Shown: piece by piece, positions 1 through 6,462 of the stretch
Layout of the letters: each line of letters begins with the position of its first letter
Position numbering within the stretch: position 1 is the stretch's first letter
Assembly: GCA_004558865.1 (NCBI GenBank)
Contig: SFCY01000127.1
Span: 1-6,536 of the forward strand
DNA length: 6,536 bases
Source of the DNA: Bacteroidales bacterium
Lineage (GTDB): Bacteria > Bacteroidota > Bacteroidia > Bacteroidales > Bacteroidaceae
Direction of reading: 5' to 3'
The notes under the pieces: generated by a model
Told to the model about the DNA's origin: nothing
Seen by the model: only the letters and a program-made list of their open reading frames with translations
Databases searched by the model: none
Program-made: the position numbers and the translations under genes

Positions 1-22
1 GTTAAGTGAAATTTTCGACATG

Positions 23-54
23 GCAAAATCCTGAGCAACATTTTGCTGCTCAGG
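23..54. repeat. Two interleaved perfect inverted repeats (alternative hairpins)
   Basis: GCAAAAT (23-29) is the exact reverse complement of ATTTTGC (40-46), and CCTGAGCA (30-37) is the exact reverse complement of TGCTCAGG (47-54). The arms alternate A-B-A'-B', so the two stems compete or form a pseudoknot-like fold. There is no linker between A and B or between A' and B', so both full stems could hardly form together, and two mutually exclusive hairpins are more likely. Read on the minus strand, the B stem is followed by GATTTTGCC, a weak U-tract, so it could be a terminator. Its function is unknown. Confidence 0.5.
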
Positions 55-81
55 AACTTATAAATAAATCTAAATTAAAGT

Positions 82-278
82 GCTGCGGATTCTAGGAAAA
101 TTAGGTTTATAAACCAAGCCGATAAGGATACATGTTGTTTCGGTCGTCTTCTGCATCTATCGGTCTCAAAACGTCAAGTCTCATCGGTTGTGTAGCCCGC
201 TACACTCCCTCTTCAACTTACGTTTTGAGACTCGATATCTTGCAGACTACGCCGCGACCTAATTTTTAGAACCGACCG
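82..278. repeat. Nested imperfect inverted repeat, possible mobile-element remnant or structured RNA
   Basis: The core is a perfect 12-bp inverted repeat, GTCTCAAAACGT (163-174) and ACGTTTTGAGAC (220-231). The stem extends outward through TATCG (158-162)/CGATA (233-237) and TCTGCA (150-155)/TGCAGA (241-246). Inward it continues through AAGT (176-179)/ACTT (216-219), with a few bulges. A separate 6-bp hairpin, GTGTAG (190-195)/CTACAC (200-205), with a CCCG loop, caps the middle. A further imperfect arm pair lies outside (87-106 with 257-273). The two sides differ in length: about 43 bases separate the outer and inner arms on the left and about 10 on the right. The shape fits a decayed dispersed repeat (MITE-like) or a folded RNA. 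No coding potential was recognised. Confidence 0.55.
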
Positions 279-313
279 TAAGCAACCGCCACTGTGAAGA
301 CAGCAAACACAAG

Positions 314-343
314 GGGCGCGCCCCCAGAGGTGGGAACGCGCCC
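314..343 (-). terminator. Probable terminator of the DASS transporter gene
   Basis: A 7-bp GC stem, GGGCGCG (314-320) with CGCGCCC (337-343), encloses a two-by-two internal loop, a 4-bp inner stem CCCA (323-326)/TGGG (331-334) and a GAGG loop. It lies about 30 bases past the stop codon of the minus-strand gene. On that strand it is followed by CTTGTGTTTG, a poor but T-rich tail. The plus-strand side has no T-run, so the minus direction is favoured. Confidence 0.6.
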
Positions 344-371
344 TATAGCGTTGACTAAAGATACTATCCGA

Positions 372-1838
372 TTAAAGTAGGCCGGCCTTGCAGACCACTA
401 TCAGTGCTGCGAAGCCAATGACGAGGCTGATGACTCCCACGATGAGCCCTGCTTTCATCATATCCTTTTGGTTGATGAGTCCCGTAGAGTAGGCGATGGC
501 ATTTGGGGGTGTGGAGATGGGCAGCGACATGGCCGCCGAGGCAGCCACTGCAATGCCAATCAACACGGTGGAGGTGCCACCAATAACGTTGAGCTTGTCG
601 CCCATGCCGGCGCAGACCACCGTCAGGATGGGGATGAGCAGAGCGGCCGTGGCGGTGTTGGAAATGAAGTTGGACAGCAGGAAGCACACCAGGCCGGCGA
701 TGATGAGGATGACGATGGGGCTCCAGCTCCCGAAGGGGATGCTCTCCACGGCCACCTTGGCCAGTCCTGTTCCGTTCATGGCCAGACCGAGGGCGAAGCC
801 GCCGGCGACCATCCAGATGACGCCCCAGTCGATGTCCTGCAAGTCCTTGCCCGTGATGACGCCCGTGAAGGCGAACACAGCAATGGGGAACATGGCCACC
901 GTGTTGGCGTTGACGCCCAATTGCTTCCCGCAAATCCACATGACAATGGTCATGAAGAAGGTGATGGCGACCACCCAGGTGCGCCAGTTCCACTCGCCGC
1001 CGCCCTCAATCTTGATTTCGATGGTCTTCTGCGAGAAGGGGAAGAACCAGCGGAGCATGAGCCACGCGATGACGAGGAGCACGATGACCAGCGGAATCAT
1101 TATCATGGCCCAGTCGAAGAATCCCAAGTTCATGTTGAGGCCGTTAGGGTCGTTGAGCACCTTGAAGGCGAAGGCGTTGGGGGGAGTACCGATGGGCGTT
1201 CCCATACCGCCGAGGTTGGCTCCGATGGGGATGGCCATGGTCAGCGCAATCCTTCCTTTGCCGTTGGCGGGAAGAGTCTTGAACACCGGCGCCAGGAACG
1301 TGAGCATCATGGCTGCTGTGGCCGTGTTGGAGATGAACATGGAGAAGATGCCCGTGATGATGAGGAATCCCAACAGCACGTTCTCGCTCTTATGGCCGAA
1401 CAGCTTGAGCAGGAAGCGGGCCAGCATCACGTCGAGTCCCGACTTGGAAGCCGCGATGGCGAGGATGAAGCCACCCAAGAAGAGAATGATCGTCGGGTCG
1501 GCGAAGCAGGCCATCACGCCTTGGTAGTCGAGCAGCTGGCCGTATTCGCCTTCGGAACCCTGCATGAAGTTGAACGACGAGTTGCTCACGCAGAACAACA
1601 AGACGAAGATGATGGTCACGGAGGTTGCCCAAGCCGGGATAGCTTCGGTAAGCCATAGGAGGACTGCCATGACGAAGATGGCGATGACGCGTTGCTGGAC
1701 TACGGTGAGTCCATCAATACCAAACGATGAGGAGGGCAGGTTCCACACAATCAAGGTGATGATGGCCGTGATGAGGAACATCAGAGCCTTTTTCTTGTTG
1801 AAATCACCTGACAGAACCTTGTGTACTGTGTCTGACAT
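372..1838 (-). CDS. DASS/SLC13-family sodium:dicarboxylate symporter
   Basis: This 488-residue inner-membrane protein belongs to the divalent anion:sodium symporter family, whose members (VcINDY, SdcS) import C4-dicarboxylates such as succinate, fumarate or malate with sodium. The family hallmark is visible in both halves: SNT at 170-172 and again at 393-395, each followed by a TPPNA loop (218-222 and 443-447), which together build the substrate and sodium sites of the two inverted structural repeats. About eleven or twelve hydrophobic segments run from residue 17 to the end, and the length is normal for the family. The ATG at 1836-1838 precedes a short polar N-terminus and a lysine-rich step into the first helix. 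There is no Shine-Dalgarno site, as usual in Bacteroidetes. The gene stands alone, transcribed away from the B12 operon. Exact substrate is inferred only; sulfate or tricarboxylates are possible. Confidence 0.93.
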   Translation of the reverse strand: MSDTVHKVLSGDFNKKKALMFLITAIITLIVWNLPSSSFGIDGLTVVQQRVIAIFVMAVLLWLTEAIPAWATSVTIIFVLLFCVSNSSFNFMQGSEGEYGQLLDYQGVMACFADPTIILFLGGFILAIAASKSGLDVMLARFLLKLFGHKSENVLLGFLIITGIFSMFISNTATAAMMLTFLAPVFKTLPANGKGRIALTMAIPIGANLGGMGTPIGTPPNAFAFKVLNDPNGLNMNLGFFDWAMIMIPLVIVLLVIAWLMLRWFFPFSQKTIEIKIEGGGEWNWRTWVVAITFFMTIVMWICGKQLGVNANTVAMFPIAVFAFTGVITGKDLQDIDWGVIWMVAGGFALGLAMNGTGLAKVAVESIPFGSWSPIVILIIAGLVCFLLSNFISNTATAALLIPILTVVCAGMGDKLNVIGGTSTVLIGIAVAASAAMSLPISTPPNAIAYSTGLINQKDMMKAGLIVGVISLVIGFAALIVVCKAGLL

Positions 1839-1933
1839 TACGATGTAATAAAGTTAGTTAATAATATTTGTTGTTTTAGTTCTTGATTTTTCCTTGTTGG
1901 CCGAGTCTCTCAAGGCTTGTGGCTTCCGACGGA

Positions 1934-1962
1934 CAAAGGTAATAAAAAAATGATAATGCAAA
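1934..1962 (-). promoter_or_regulatory. Bacteroidetes-type promoter of the DASS transporter gene
   Basis: On the minus strand a TTTG -33 element (1959-1962) is followed after 17 bases by TACCTTTG (1934-1941), a full match to the TAnnTTTG -7 consensus. Transcription would begin near 1930, giving an AT-rich leader of roughly 90 bases before the ATG. Confidence 0.65.
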
Positions 1963-2054
1963 AAGGAAAACCAACTTTTTTACCCAAAAAGGTGACGTTT
2001 AAGGCTAACAGTGGAGAAATGGAGCGGGAAACAGGGCGGCAAATGGCCCGTTTT

Positions 2055-2074
2055 CCAACATTCGTCAATGTTGG
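2055..2074. repeat. Perfect palindrome, possible operator or hairpin
   Basis: CCAACATT (2055-2062) and AATGTTGG (2067-2074) are exact reverse complements around a CGTC centre. The site lies between the two divergent promoters, about 60 bases upstream of the B12 operon's -7 box and about 95 bases upstream of the DASS -33 box. An imperfect stem (GGAAACAGGGC at 2027-2037 with GCCCGTTTTCC at 2046-2056) abuts it. It could be a regulator site or a remnant terminator, and no T-run follows on either strand. Confidence 0.4.
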
Positions 2075-2134
2075 TAGGGGAGGAGATTGGAGAAAATAAA
2101 TGGGGGTTTTGACCTGTTTCTCGATTTTTTTATG

Positions 2135-2142
2135 TAAGTTTG
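2135..2142 (+). promoter_or_regulatory. Probable -7 box of the B12-uptake operon
   Basis: TAAGTTTG matches the TAnnTTTG -7 consensus and sits immediately upstream of the riboswitch, so transcription would start around 2147-2150. The upstream element is weak: a TTTG at 2108-2111 is 23 bases away, a little more than usual. Confidence 0.5.
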
Positions 2143-2325
2143 CAAGCGCAATTGGTTCACCCTTGTGTGACAAAGAGGGAACCGGGTGGGAATCCCGGAC
2201 AGTCCCGCTGCTGTGTGCGGCCTTTTGTCAGAACGAACATGGAGCCACTGACCACCTTTCGGAGGGTATGTCGGGAAGGCGTTCGTTCTGGGCCGCGAGC
2301 CAGAAGACCTGCCGTTGCGATTTGC
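2142..2325 (+). promoter_or_regulatory. Cobalamin riboswitch
   Basis: This leader RNA binds a cobalamin and represses the downstream uptake genes when the vitamin is abundant. The conserved core is easy to read: GGGAACCGGGTGGGAATCCC begins at 2177, followed by the CCCGCTGCTGTG segment, the B12 box GCCACTG (2244-2250), CGGGAAGGC (2272-2280) and the closing AGCCAGAAGACCTGCC (2298-2313). Helices are supported by CCGGG/CCCGG (2182-2186 with 2194-2198) and a perfect 10-bp stem CAGAACGAAC (2229-2238) with GTTCGTTCTG (2281-2290). The closing P1 stem pairs CGCAA (2147-2151) with TTGCG (2315-2319). The leftmost bases overlap the -7 box, so the RNA itself may begin a few bases later. The form of cobalamin bound cannot be told by eye. 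Confidence 0.95.
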
Positions 2326-2327
2326 GT

Positions 2328-2354
2328 TTCCCACGTTTCGAGGAAAGCTGGGAA
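2328..2354 (+). promoter_or_regulatory. 3' hairpin of the riboswitch, likely expression platform
   Basis: TTCCCA (2328-2333) pairs with TGGGAA (2349-2354), and inside it TTTC (2336-2339) pairs with GAAA (2343-2346) around a short GAG loop. It comes two bases after the riboswitch core and ends 27 bases before the proposed TTG start. No T-run follows, so control of translation (for example by a kissing interaction with the core) is more likely than termination. This mechanism is inferred. Confidence 0.45.
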
Positions 2355-2381
2355 TCCATACCTTATTATATATATAGTAGA

Positions 2382-4331
2382 TTGCGAAAGAAACTGCTGT
2401 TGTCGCTGCTCGTGCCGATGTCGGCCTTGAGCGCCTCTGCCATTGTACCCGACAGCCTCCACACGCTGCAGAGCGTTGTGGTGACAGCCTCGGCGCGGCT
2501 CTCCACCATGCGGGCCGGCTCGCCCCTGCAGCTCTTCTCCCATGAAGAGCTGAGGCGAATGGGTGTGGCTGATGTGGCTGAGGCCGTGAAGCACTTCGCG
2601 GGTGTGCAGGTGAAGGACTATGGCGGCATTGGTGGTCTCAAGACGGTGGGAGTGCGCGGATTGGGAGCCATGCACACGGGGGTGAGCTACGACGGAGTGA
2701 TGGTGGGCAACAGCCAGTCGGGGCAGGTTGACATCTCGCGCTTCGCCCTCGACAACGTCTCCCTGTTGTGGCTCTCCATAGGCCAGCAGGACGACATCTT
2801 CGTCAGCGCGCGCCAATACGCATCGGCCGCTACGCTCAACATCGAGACTCTGCCCCTCCATTCCGACACGGCTATGGTGGAGGCCAACCTGCGTGTGGGC
2901 TCCTTCGGCCAACTCGCCCCCTCTGCCCTTTGGGTGCAGCCTGCGGGCAAAAGGCTCACGCTGGCCGCCTTCTGCGACTGGCAGCGTGCCGACGGCAACT
3001 ATCCCTATACCTTATATAATGGCGTGCAGCGCATCCACACCAAGCGCTACAACAGCGACGCGAGCATCTGGCACGCCGAGCTCAACGCCAACTACAAGAT
3101 GGGCCGTGGCCAGTCGTTGCGAGCCAAGGTCTATGGTTTCAACTCCAAGCGGGGCCTTCCCGGCGGCGTGGTCTACGACAATCCCTACAGCGCAGAGCGT
3201 CTCACTGACCGCAATGCCTTTGCCCAACTCAGCTATGAGAATCGGCAGGACGGGGCATGGCAGATGAAGGCCGCCGCAAAATGGAACTATCAATGGAACC
3301 GCGACTACAACCGCGACGCCGCCCGTGAGACGGTGGACAAGTTTCGCCAAAATGAGGTGTATCTCACGGCCACAGGCCTGTGGAACGCCTTCGAGGGGCT
3401 GCACGTGGCCCTGGCCCAAGACTATCTCTACAACCACCTCAGTACGACATTGGCCAATTGTCCCTATCCCTGGCGCAGCACGTGGCTCACGTCGCTCTCT
3501 GTCCTCTATGAGAGGGGACGGTGGCAAGTGGGTGCCTCGCTGCTCAACACGGTGGTCGACGAGCATGTGCGCACCGGCTCCTCGGGCAACGACTGCCACA
3601 GGCTCTCCCCGGCCCTGAGCCTCACTTGGCGCTTGGCCGGCAACCTGCGGCTGCGCGCATCCTACAAGGACATCTTCCGTACTCCAACCCTCAACGACCT
3701 CTACTATCGGCTCATCGGCAACGCCAATCTGCGGCCCGAGAAGACCCGCCAATGGAACGTAGGGCTCACTTGGAACCGCCATGTCTCATCCGTGGCCGAC
3801 TACATATCGCTCACCGCCGACGCATATTGGGGCAACGTGACCGACAAGATACAGGCTGTGCCCACCATGTTCATCTGGAAAATGCAGAACATCGGCCGTG
3901 TGCGCACGACGGGCGTTGACCTCACGGCCGCCGCCCAACTGCTGTGGGGCAAGGACTGGAACACCTTCGTGCAGCTCTCGGGCAGTTGGATCCATGCCCA
4001 GGACCGCAGCTGCCGCCAAGACCTGTTCTTTGGCCACCAGTTGGCCTACACCCCGCAATATTCGGCCTCGGCCTCGGTATCGGTCCATACGCCTTGGGTG
4101 GATGTGGCCTACAACCTGCTCTTCACGGGCCGCCGCTATTCCTCGGGCTACAACTCCACCGATACGCGCATGCCGTCGTTCGCCGACCACAGCGTGTCGC
4201 TCTCGCGCCGTTGGCGCCGTTGGCGGATTCAGCTCGACATGCGCAACATAGGCGGCGGCAACTACGAGGTGGTGAGGTTCTACCCCATGCCCGGCCTCAA
4301 CTGGCGCACCTCTCTGACTTATCAATTCTAA
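2382..4331 (+). CDS. btuB: BtuB-like TonB-dependent outer-membrane cobalamin receptor
   Basis: This outer-membrane receptor imports corrinoids into the periplasm using TonB energy. The TTG at 2382 is chosen as start because it yields a textbook signal peptide: RKK, a hydrophobic core LLLSLLVP, then ASA as the cleavage site near residue 20. Starting at the first in-frame ATG after the riboswitch (2418) would destroy that signal. A TonB-box-like LQSVVVTA lies at about 29-36. The plug domain follows (about 40-150; DYGGIGGLKTVGVRGLG and VSYDGVMVGNSQSGQVDISR are typical), then a 22-strand-type barrel ending in the terminal phenylalanine expected for BAM assembly (LTYQF). The 649 residues are close to E. 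coli BtuB (614). It has no N-terminal carboxypeptidase-like domain of the SusC kind. The cobalamin riboswitch in front and the BtuG-like partner behind identify the substrate; family alone would not. Confidence 0.9.
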   Translation: MRKKLLLSLLVPMSALSASAIVPDSLHTLQSVVVTASARLSTMRAGSPLQLFSHEELRRMGVADVAEAVKHFAGVQVKDYGGIGGLKTVGVRGLGAMHTGVSYDGVMVGNSQSGQVDISRFALDNVSLLWLSIGQQDDIFVSARQYASAATLNIETLPLHSDTAMVEANLRVGSFGQLAPSALWVQPAGKRLTLAAFCDWQRADGNYPYTLYNGVQRIHTKRYNSDASIWHAELNANYKMGRGQSLRAKVYGFNSKRGLPGGVVYDNPYSAERLTDRNAFAQLSYENRQDGAWQMKAAAKWNYQWNRDYNRDAARETVDKFRQNEVYLTATGLWNAFEGLHVALAQDYLYNHLSTTLANCPYPWRSTWLTSLSVLYERGRWQVGASLLNTVVDEHVRTGSSGNDCHRLSPALSLTWRLAGNLRLRASYKDIFRTPTLNDLYYRLIGNANLRPEKTRQWNVGLTWNRHVSSVADYISLTADAYWGNVTDKIQAVPTMFIWKMQNIGRVRTTGVDLTAAAQLLWGKDWNTFVQLSGSWIHAQDRSCRQDLFFGHQLAYTPQYSASASVSVHTPWVDVAYNLLFTGRRYSSGYNSTDTRMPSFADHSVSLSRRWRRWRIQLDMRNIGGGNYEVVRFYPMPGLNWRTSLTYQF

Positions 4332-4339
4332 AACAAAAT

Positions 4340-5419
4340 ATGGAGAAAATGAATAGAAAATTGATTTGGGCTGTTGGGCTGATGCTCACAGCCACGTTTG
4401 CTCTCACCTCTTGTAGCGACGACGACGATGACAACAGGACACCGGAGATCCCCGTGGAGAAGTCTTACGACGCCTACGTGGTCAACAACGGCAACTGGGG
4501 TGCCAACGACGGCACCATTGGAGCCATCCAGGGAGTGCACACCGACACGCCCTCTTATCTCGACATCTACAAGCAGGAGAACAACAAGGGCATTGGCGAC
4601 GCCCAGGACGCCTACATCACTGTGTCCGCCGATGGGCGGGATGGCCTTGTTTTCGTCACCAGCACCACTTCCTCAAAAATTAGCGTGCTCGACACCAAGG
4701 GCAAGGAGCTCCACGTGCAGCTGTTGCCCAATGTGCAGCCCCGCTACATCACCGGAGAGGGAAGCGATGTCTACTTCTCGGCCTACAACGGCTACGTCTA
4801 CAAGATGAACCGCGACACCTACCGGATTACCGACAGCGTGAAGGTGGGAGCCTATCCCGAGGCTGTGGCCATCGCCGACGGCAAGCTCTATGCGGCCCTG
4901 TCCAACTATGATATGAGCGGCAACGGCAAGTATCTGGCCGAGGTGGACCTGAAGAGCTTCAAGAAAACCAAGGACATCGAGGTGGGCCTCAACCCTTACA
5001 GCCAGATGGTTGCCGTGGGCAGCAAGGTGTTCTTCGTGAGTAACCTCGACTACAGCGACAACATCCTGCAAATGCTGGACGCTGCGACCGGCAAGGTGAC
5101 GGAGATCGGCCACGGCACTTCCATCGCCTACGACAAGCTCAACGACGACATCGTGTGCGTCTCTGCCGTCTATGGACATCCCGAATACGACGGCATCTAC
5201 CGCTACAATGTCTCTTCGGGCAAGAAGACAGACATCAAGCTCTCCCAGACTCCCGGCAACATAGGCCAGGTGAGCGTCTCGCCCCAAAGTGGCTATCTCT
5301 ATATCGTCAACCAGAGCTACACGGGTCCCTGCGAGCTGTGGGTCTACGACCAGTATGGAGCCTTCAAGACCAAGTTCCAGTCGGGGATGGCCACACAGCA
5401 GGTGATTTTCCTCCGCTGA
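4340..5419 (+). CDS. btuG: BtuG-like surface lipoprotein, DUF5074/YncE-type beta-propeller
   Basis: This is a 359-residue lipoprotein. The signal peptide ends in the lipobox LTSC, with the lipidated cysteine at residue 25, followed by SDDDDD. An acidic run just after the cysteine is the known signal for display on the outer face in Bacteroidetes. The mature part shows repeated propeller-like blades, for example PEAVAIADGKLYAA, PYSQMVAVGSKVFFVSN and GQVSVSPQSGYLYIVNQ, ending in a closing strand (QQVIFLR). In Bacteroides, BtuG proteins of this architecture bind B12 extremely tightly and sit as a lid on BtuB. Here the gene starts 8 bases after btuB and shares its riboswitch, which supports the same role. 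A second ATG three codons in (4349) is an equally good start and changes nothing in the mature protein. Assignment rests on architecture and context, not on identified ligand residues. Confidence 0.87.
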   Translation: MEKMNRKLIWAVGLMLTATFALTSCSDDDDDNRTPEIPVEKSYDAYVVNNGNWGANDGTIGAIQGVHTDTPSYLDIYKQENNKGIGDAQDAYITVSADGRDGLVFVTSTTSSKISVLDTKGKELHVQLLPNVQPRYITGEGSDVYFSAYNGYVYKMNRDTYRITDSVKVGAYPEAVAIADGKLYAALSNYDMSGNGKYLAEVDLKSFKKTKDIEVGLNPYSQMVAVGSKVFFVSNLDYSDNILQMLDAATGKVTEIGHGTSIAYDKLNDDIVCVSAVYGHPEYDGIYRYNVSSGKKTDIKLSQTPGNIGQVSVSPQSGYLYIVNQSYTGPCELWVYDQYGAFKTKFQSGMATQQVIFLR

Positions 5420-5462
5420 CGCCTGCCGCTTCCTCAAGTCTACAGCCCCACGGGGCAAACAA

Positions 5463-5502
5463 ACAGGAGTTGCATCGCCTGCCAAGGCTGTGCAACTCCT
5501 GT
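5463..5502. terminator. Bidirectional terminator between btuG and coaW
   Basis: A perfect 12-bp stem, ACAGGAGTTGCA (5463-5474) with TGCAACTCCTGT (5491-5502), has a further GCCT/AGGC stem inside its loop. On the plus strand it is followed by CTTTGTC, and on the minus strand by TTGTTTGCCCC. It lies between two convergent genes, so it probably ends both the B12 operon and the kinase transcript. Confidence 0.75.
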
Positions 5503-5578
5503 CTTTGTCAGGACTGGTCGTCGGGCTGGTCCCGGCGGTTGGCCACGGCGTGTGCCGCAGCAATGGGGCCGCCGGCCG

Positions 5579-6406
5579 TCAGTCTGTCCCCGTGTAGGAA
5601 AGGGCCGCACCGATGGCCGTGCAGAACTCGCTGTATTTTGGAATGTTGAACCTCACCTTGTAGAGCTTCTCCATGGCAGGAAACACTTCCTTGCATTGGG
5701 GCAGCAGCGTGAGGTTGCCGATGAGGACAAACTCGCGTATGCCGCTTCGCAGCGACGATAGGATTGTGGCCGAGCCGATGGCCTGCAACACCGTGTAGAT
5801 GATGCCCACGGCGATGTCCTCGCGCGAGGCGTTGCTGGCTGCGTTGCCGAAGAGCGAGGCTGTGGCGTTCTTGGGCAGTCCCGGCAGGGGATTGGCGCTG
5901 ATGTCGCCTATGAGCAGGTTGATGTGGGATATGTCGCCCCGCATGGCGAGCGACGACACCTGCTTCACGTCGTCGGTCTGGAGCAGCACCCGTGAGAGTC
6001 CGGCAAGCGTGCCGCCGCCAATGCCGATGCCGCCGATGTGGCGTATTCCCTCCTCGTCGCATTGCACCAGCGAGGTGCCTGTGCCCATGCTCACCACTAT
6101 CATGCGTTCCAGCTCCGACTCGTAGCGCGCGCCCAGACCGTCGGCGATGAACTCCTCGGTCTTGTCGGTGGGCAGTCCGTAGATGGGCGAGTCCACGTAG
6201 GCCGCTCCCACACCGGTTATCATCACATGCTCCACATCGTCGAGCTGTATCCCGTTGTCGTAGAGATACTTTCCAAAGGCGCCGTAGAGCGAGGTCACGG
6301 GGTCCGTAGCCTTGATGCGTATGGGGGAGATCACCGTTCCCTGCTGGTCTATCCCAACAATCTTTGTGGTGCTGATGCCCACGTCTATGCCGATAACTAT
6401 CTTCAT
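5579..6406 (-). CDS. coaW: Type II pantothenate kinase
   Basis: This cytoplasmic enzyme phosphorylates pantothenate with ATP, the first step of coenzyme A synthesis. The 275 residues are close to the S. aureus enzyme (about 267). It has the actin-like ATPase fold: the phosphate-1 loop DVGISTTK at 8-15, the phosphate-2 segment SMGTGTS at 106-112 with GGIGIGGGTLAGL at 125-137, and the adenosine-side elements GNLT at 230-233 and AIGAAL at 264-269. Glutamates at 84-85 are candidates for the catalytic base. The ATG at 6404-6406 begins directly with the first beta-strand (MKIVIGIDVG), so an earlier start is unlikely. The gene is monocistronic within the window, convergent with the B12 operon and separated by a terminator. 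Type II enzymes usually escape feedback inhibition by CoA; whether this one does is not visible. Confidence 0.92.
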   Translation of the reverse strand: MKIVIGIDVGISTTKIVGIDQQGTVISPIRIKATDPVTSLYGAFGKYLYDNGIQLDDVEHVMITGVGAAYVDSPIYGLPTDKTEEFIADGLGARYESELERMIVVSMGTGTSLVQCDEEGIRHIGGIGIGGGTLAGLSRVLLQTDDVKQVSSLAMRGDISHINLLIGDISANPLPGLPKNATASLFGNAASNASREDIAVGIIYTVLQAIGSATILSSLRSGIREFVLIGNLTLLPQCKEVFPAMEKLYKVRFNIPKYSEFCTAIGAALSYTGTD

Positions 6407-6431
6407 CTAATGGGATGTAATGTTTGTCCTG

Positions 6432-6462
6432 CAAAGGTAGTGCAAATCGGTAGAAGAACAAA
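6432..6462 (-). promoter_or_regulatory. Bacteroidetes-type promoter of coaW
   Basis: On the minus strand TTTG (6459-6462) precedes TACCTTTG (6432-6439) by 19 bases, a complete match to the -33/-7 consensus. The -7 octamer is identical to that of the DASS transporter gene. Transcription would start near 6427, leaving a leader of about 20 bases. Confidence 0.65.

Larger units (their letters stand above)
1..371. other. Gene-free intergenic region with several inverted repeats
   Basis: No reading frame here has a plausible start, length and family resemblance. The stretch is more AT-rich than the genes to its right. It holds three separate structures, listed individually: interleaved inverted repeats at 23-54, a nested inverted repeat at about 82-278, and a GC-rich hairpin at 314-343. 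A gene could end just left of position 1, but nothing in the window shows it. Confidence 0.6.

Noticed and set aside
23..54. A true H-type pseudoknot
   Set aside because: There is no linker on either side of the stems, so both full helices could not be bridged; alternative hairpins are a better reading.
82..278. tRNA gene, CRISPR array or intact insertion sequence
   Set aside because: No cloverleaf with anticodon and TTCRA arm, no regularly spaced direct repeats, and no transposase coding sequence were found.
468..1658. Long plus-strand reading frames (about 340-400 codons) opposite the transporter gene
   Set aside because: Their translations are low-complexity (rich in His, Gly, Asp, Glu or Met) with no domain, while the minus strand encodes a complete DASS protein with both SNT motifs. 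They are antisense shadows.
1917..2099. 60-codon plus-strand reading frame in the intergenic region
   Set aside because: It overlaps the minus-strand promoter at 1934-1962, resembles no known family, and has no promoter or start context.
3944..4339. A start for the BtuG-like gene deep inside btuB
   Set aside because: The frame is open by chance. The real start is at 4340 or 4349, where the lipoprotein signal peptide begins.
5508..6461. 317-codon minus-strand frame overlapping coaW
   Set aside because: It is rich in Arg, His and Gly and has no domain, while the neighbouring frame has all type II pantothenate kinase motifs.
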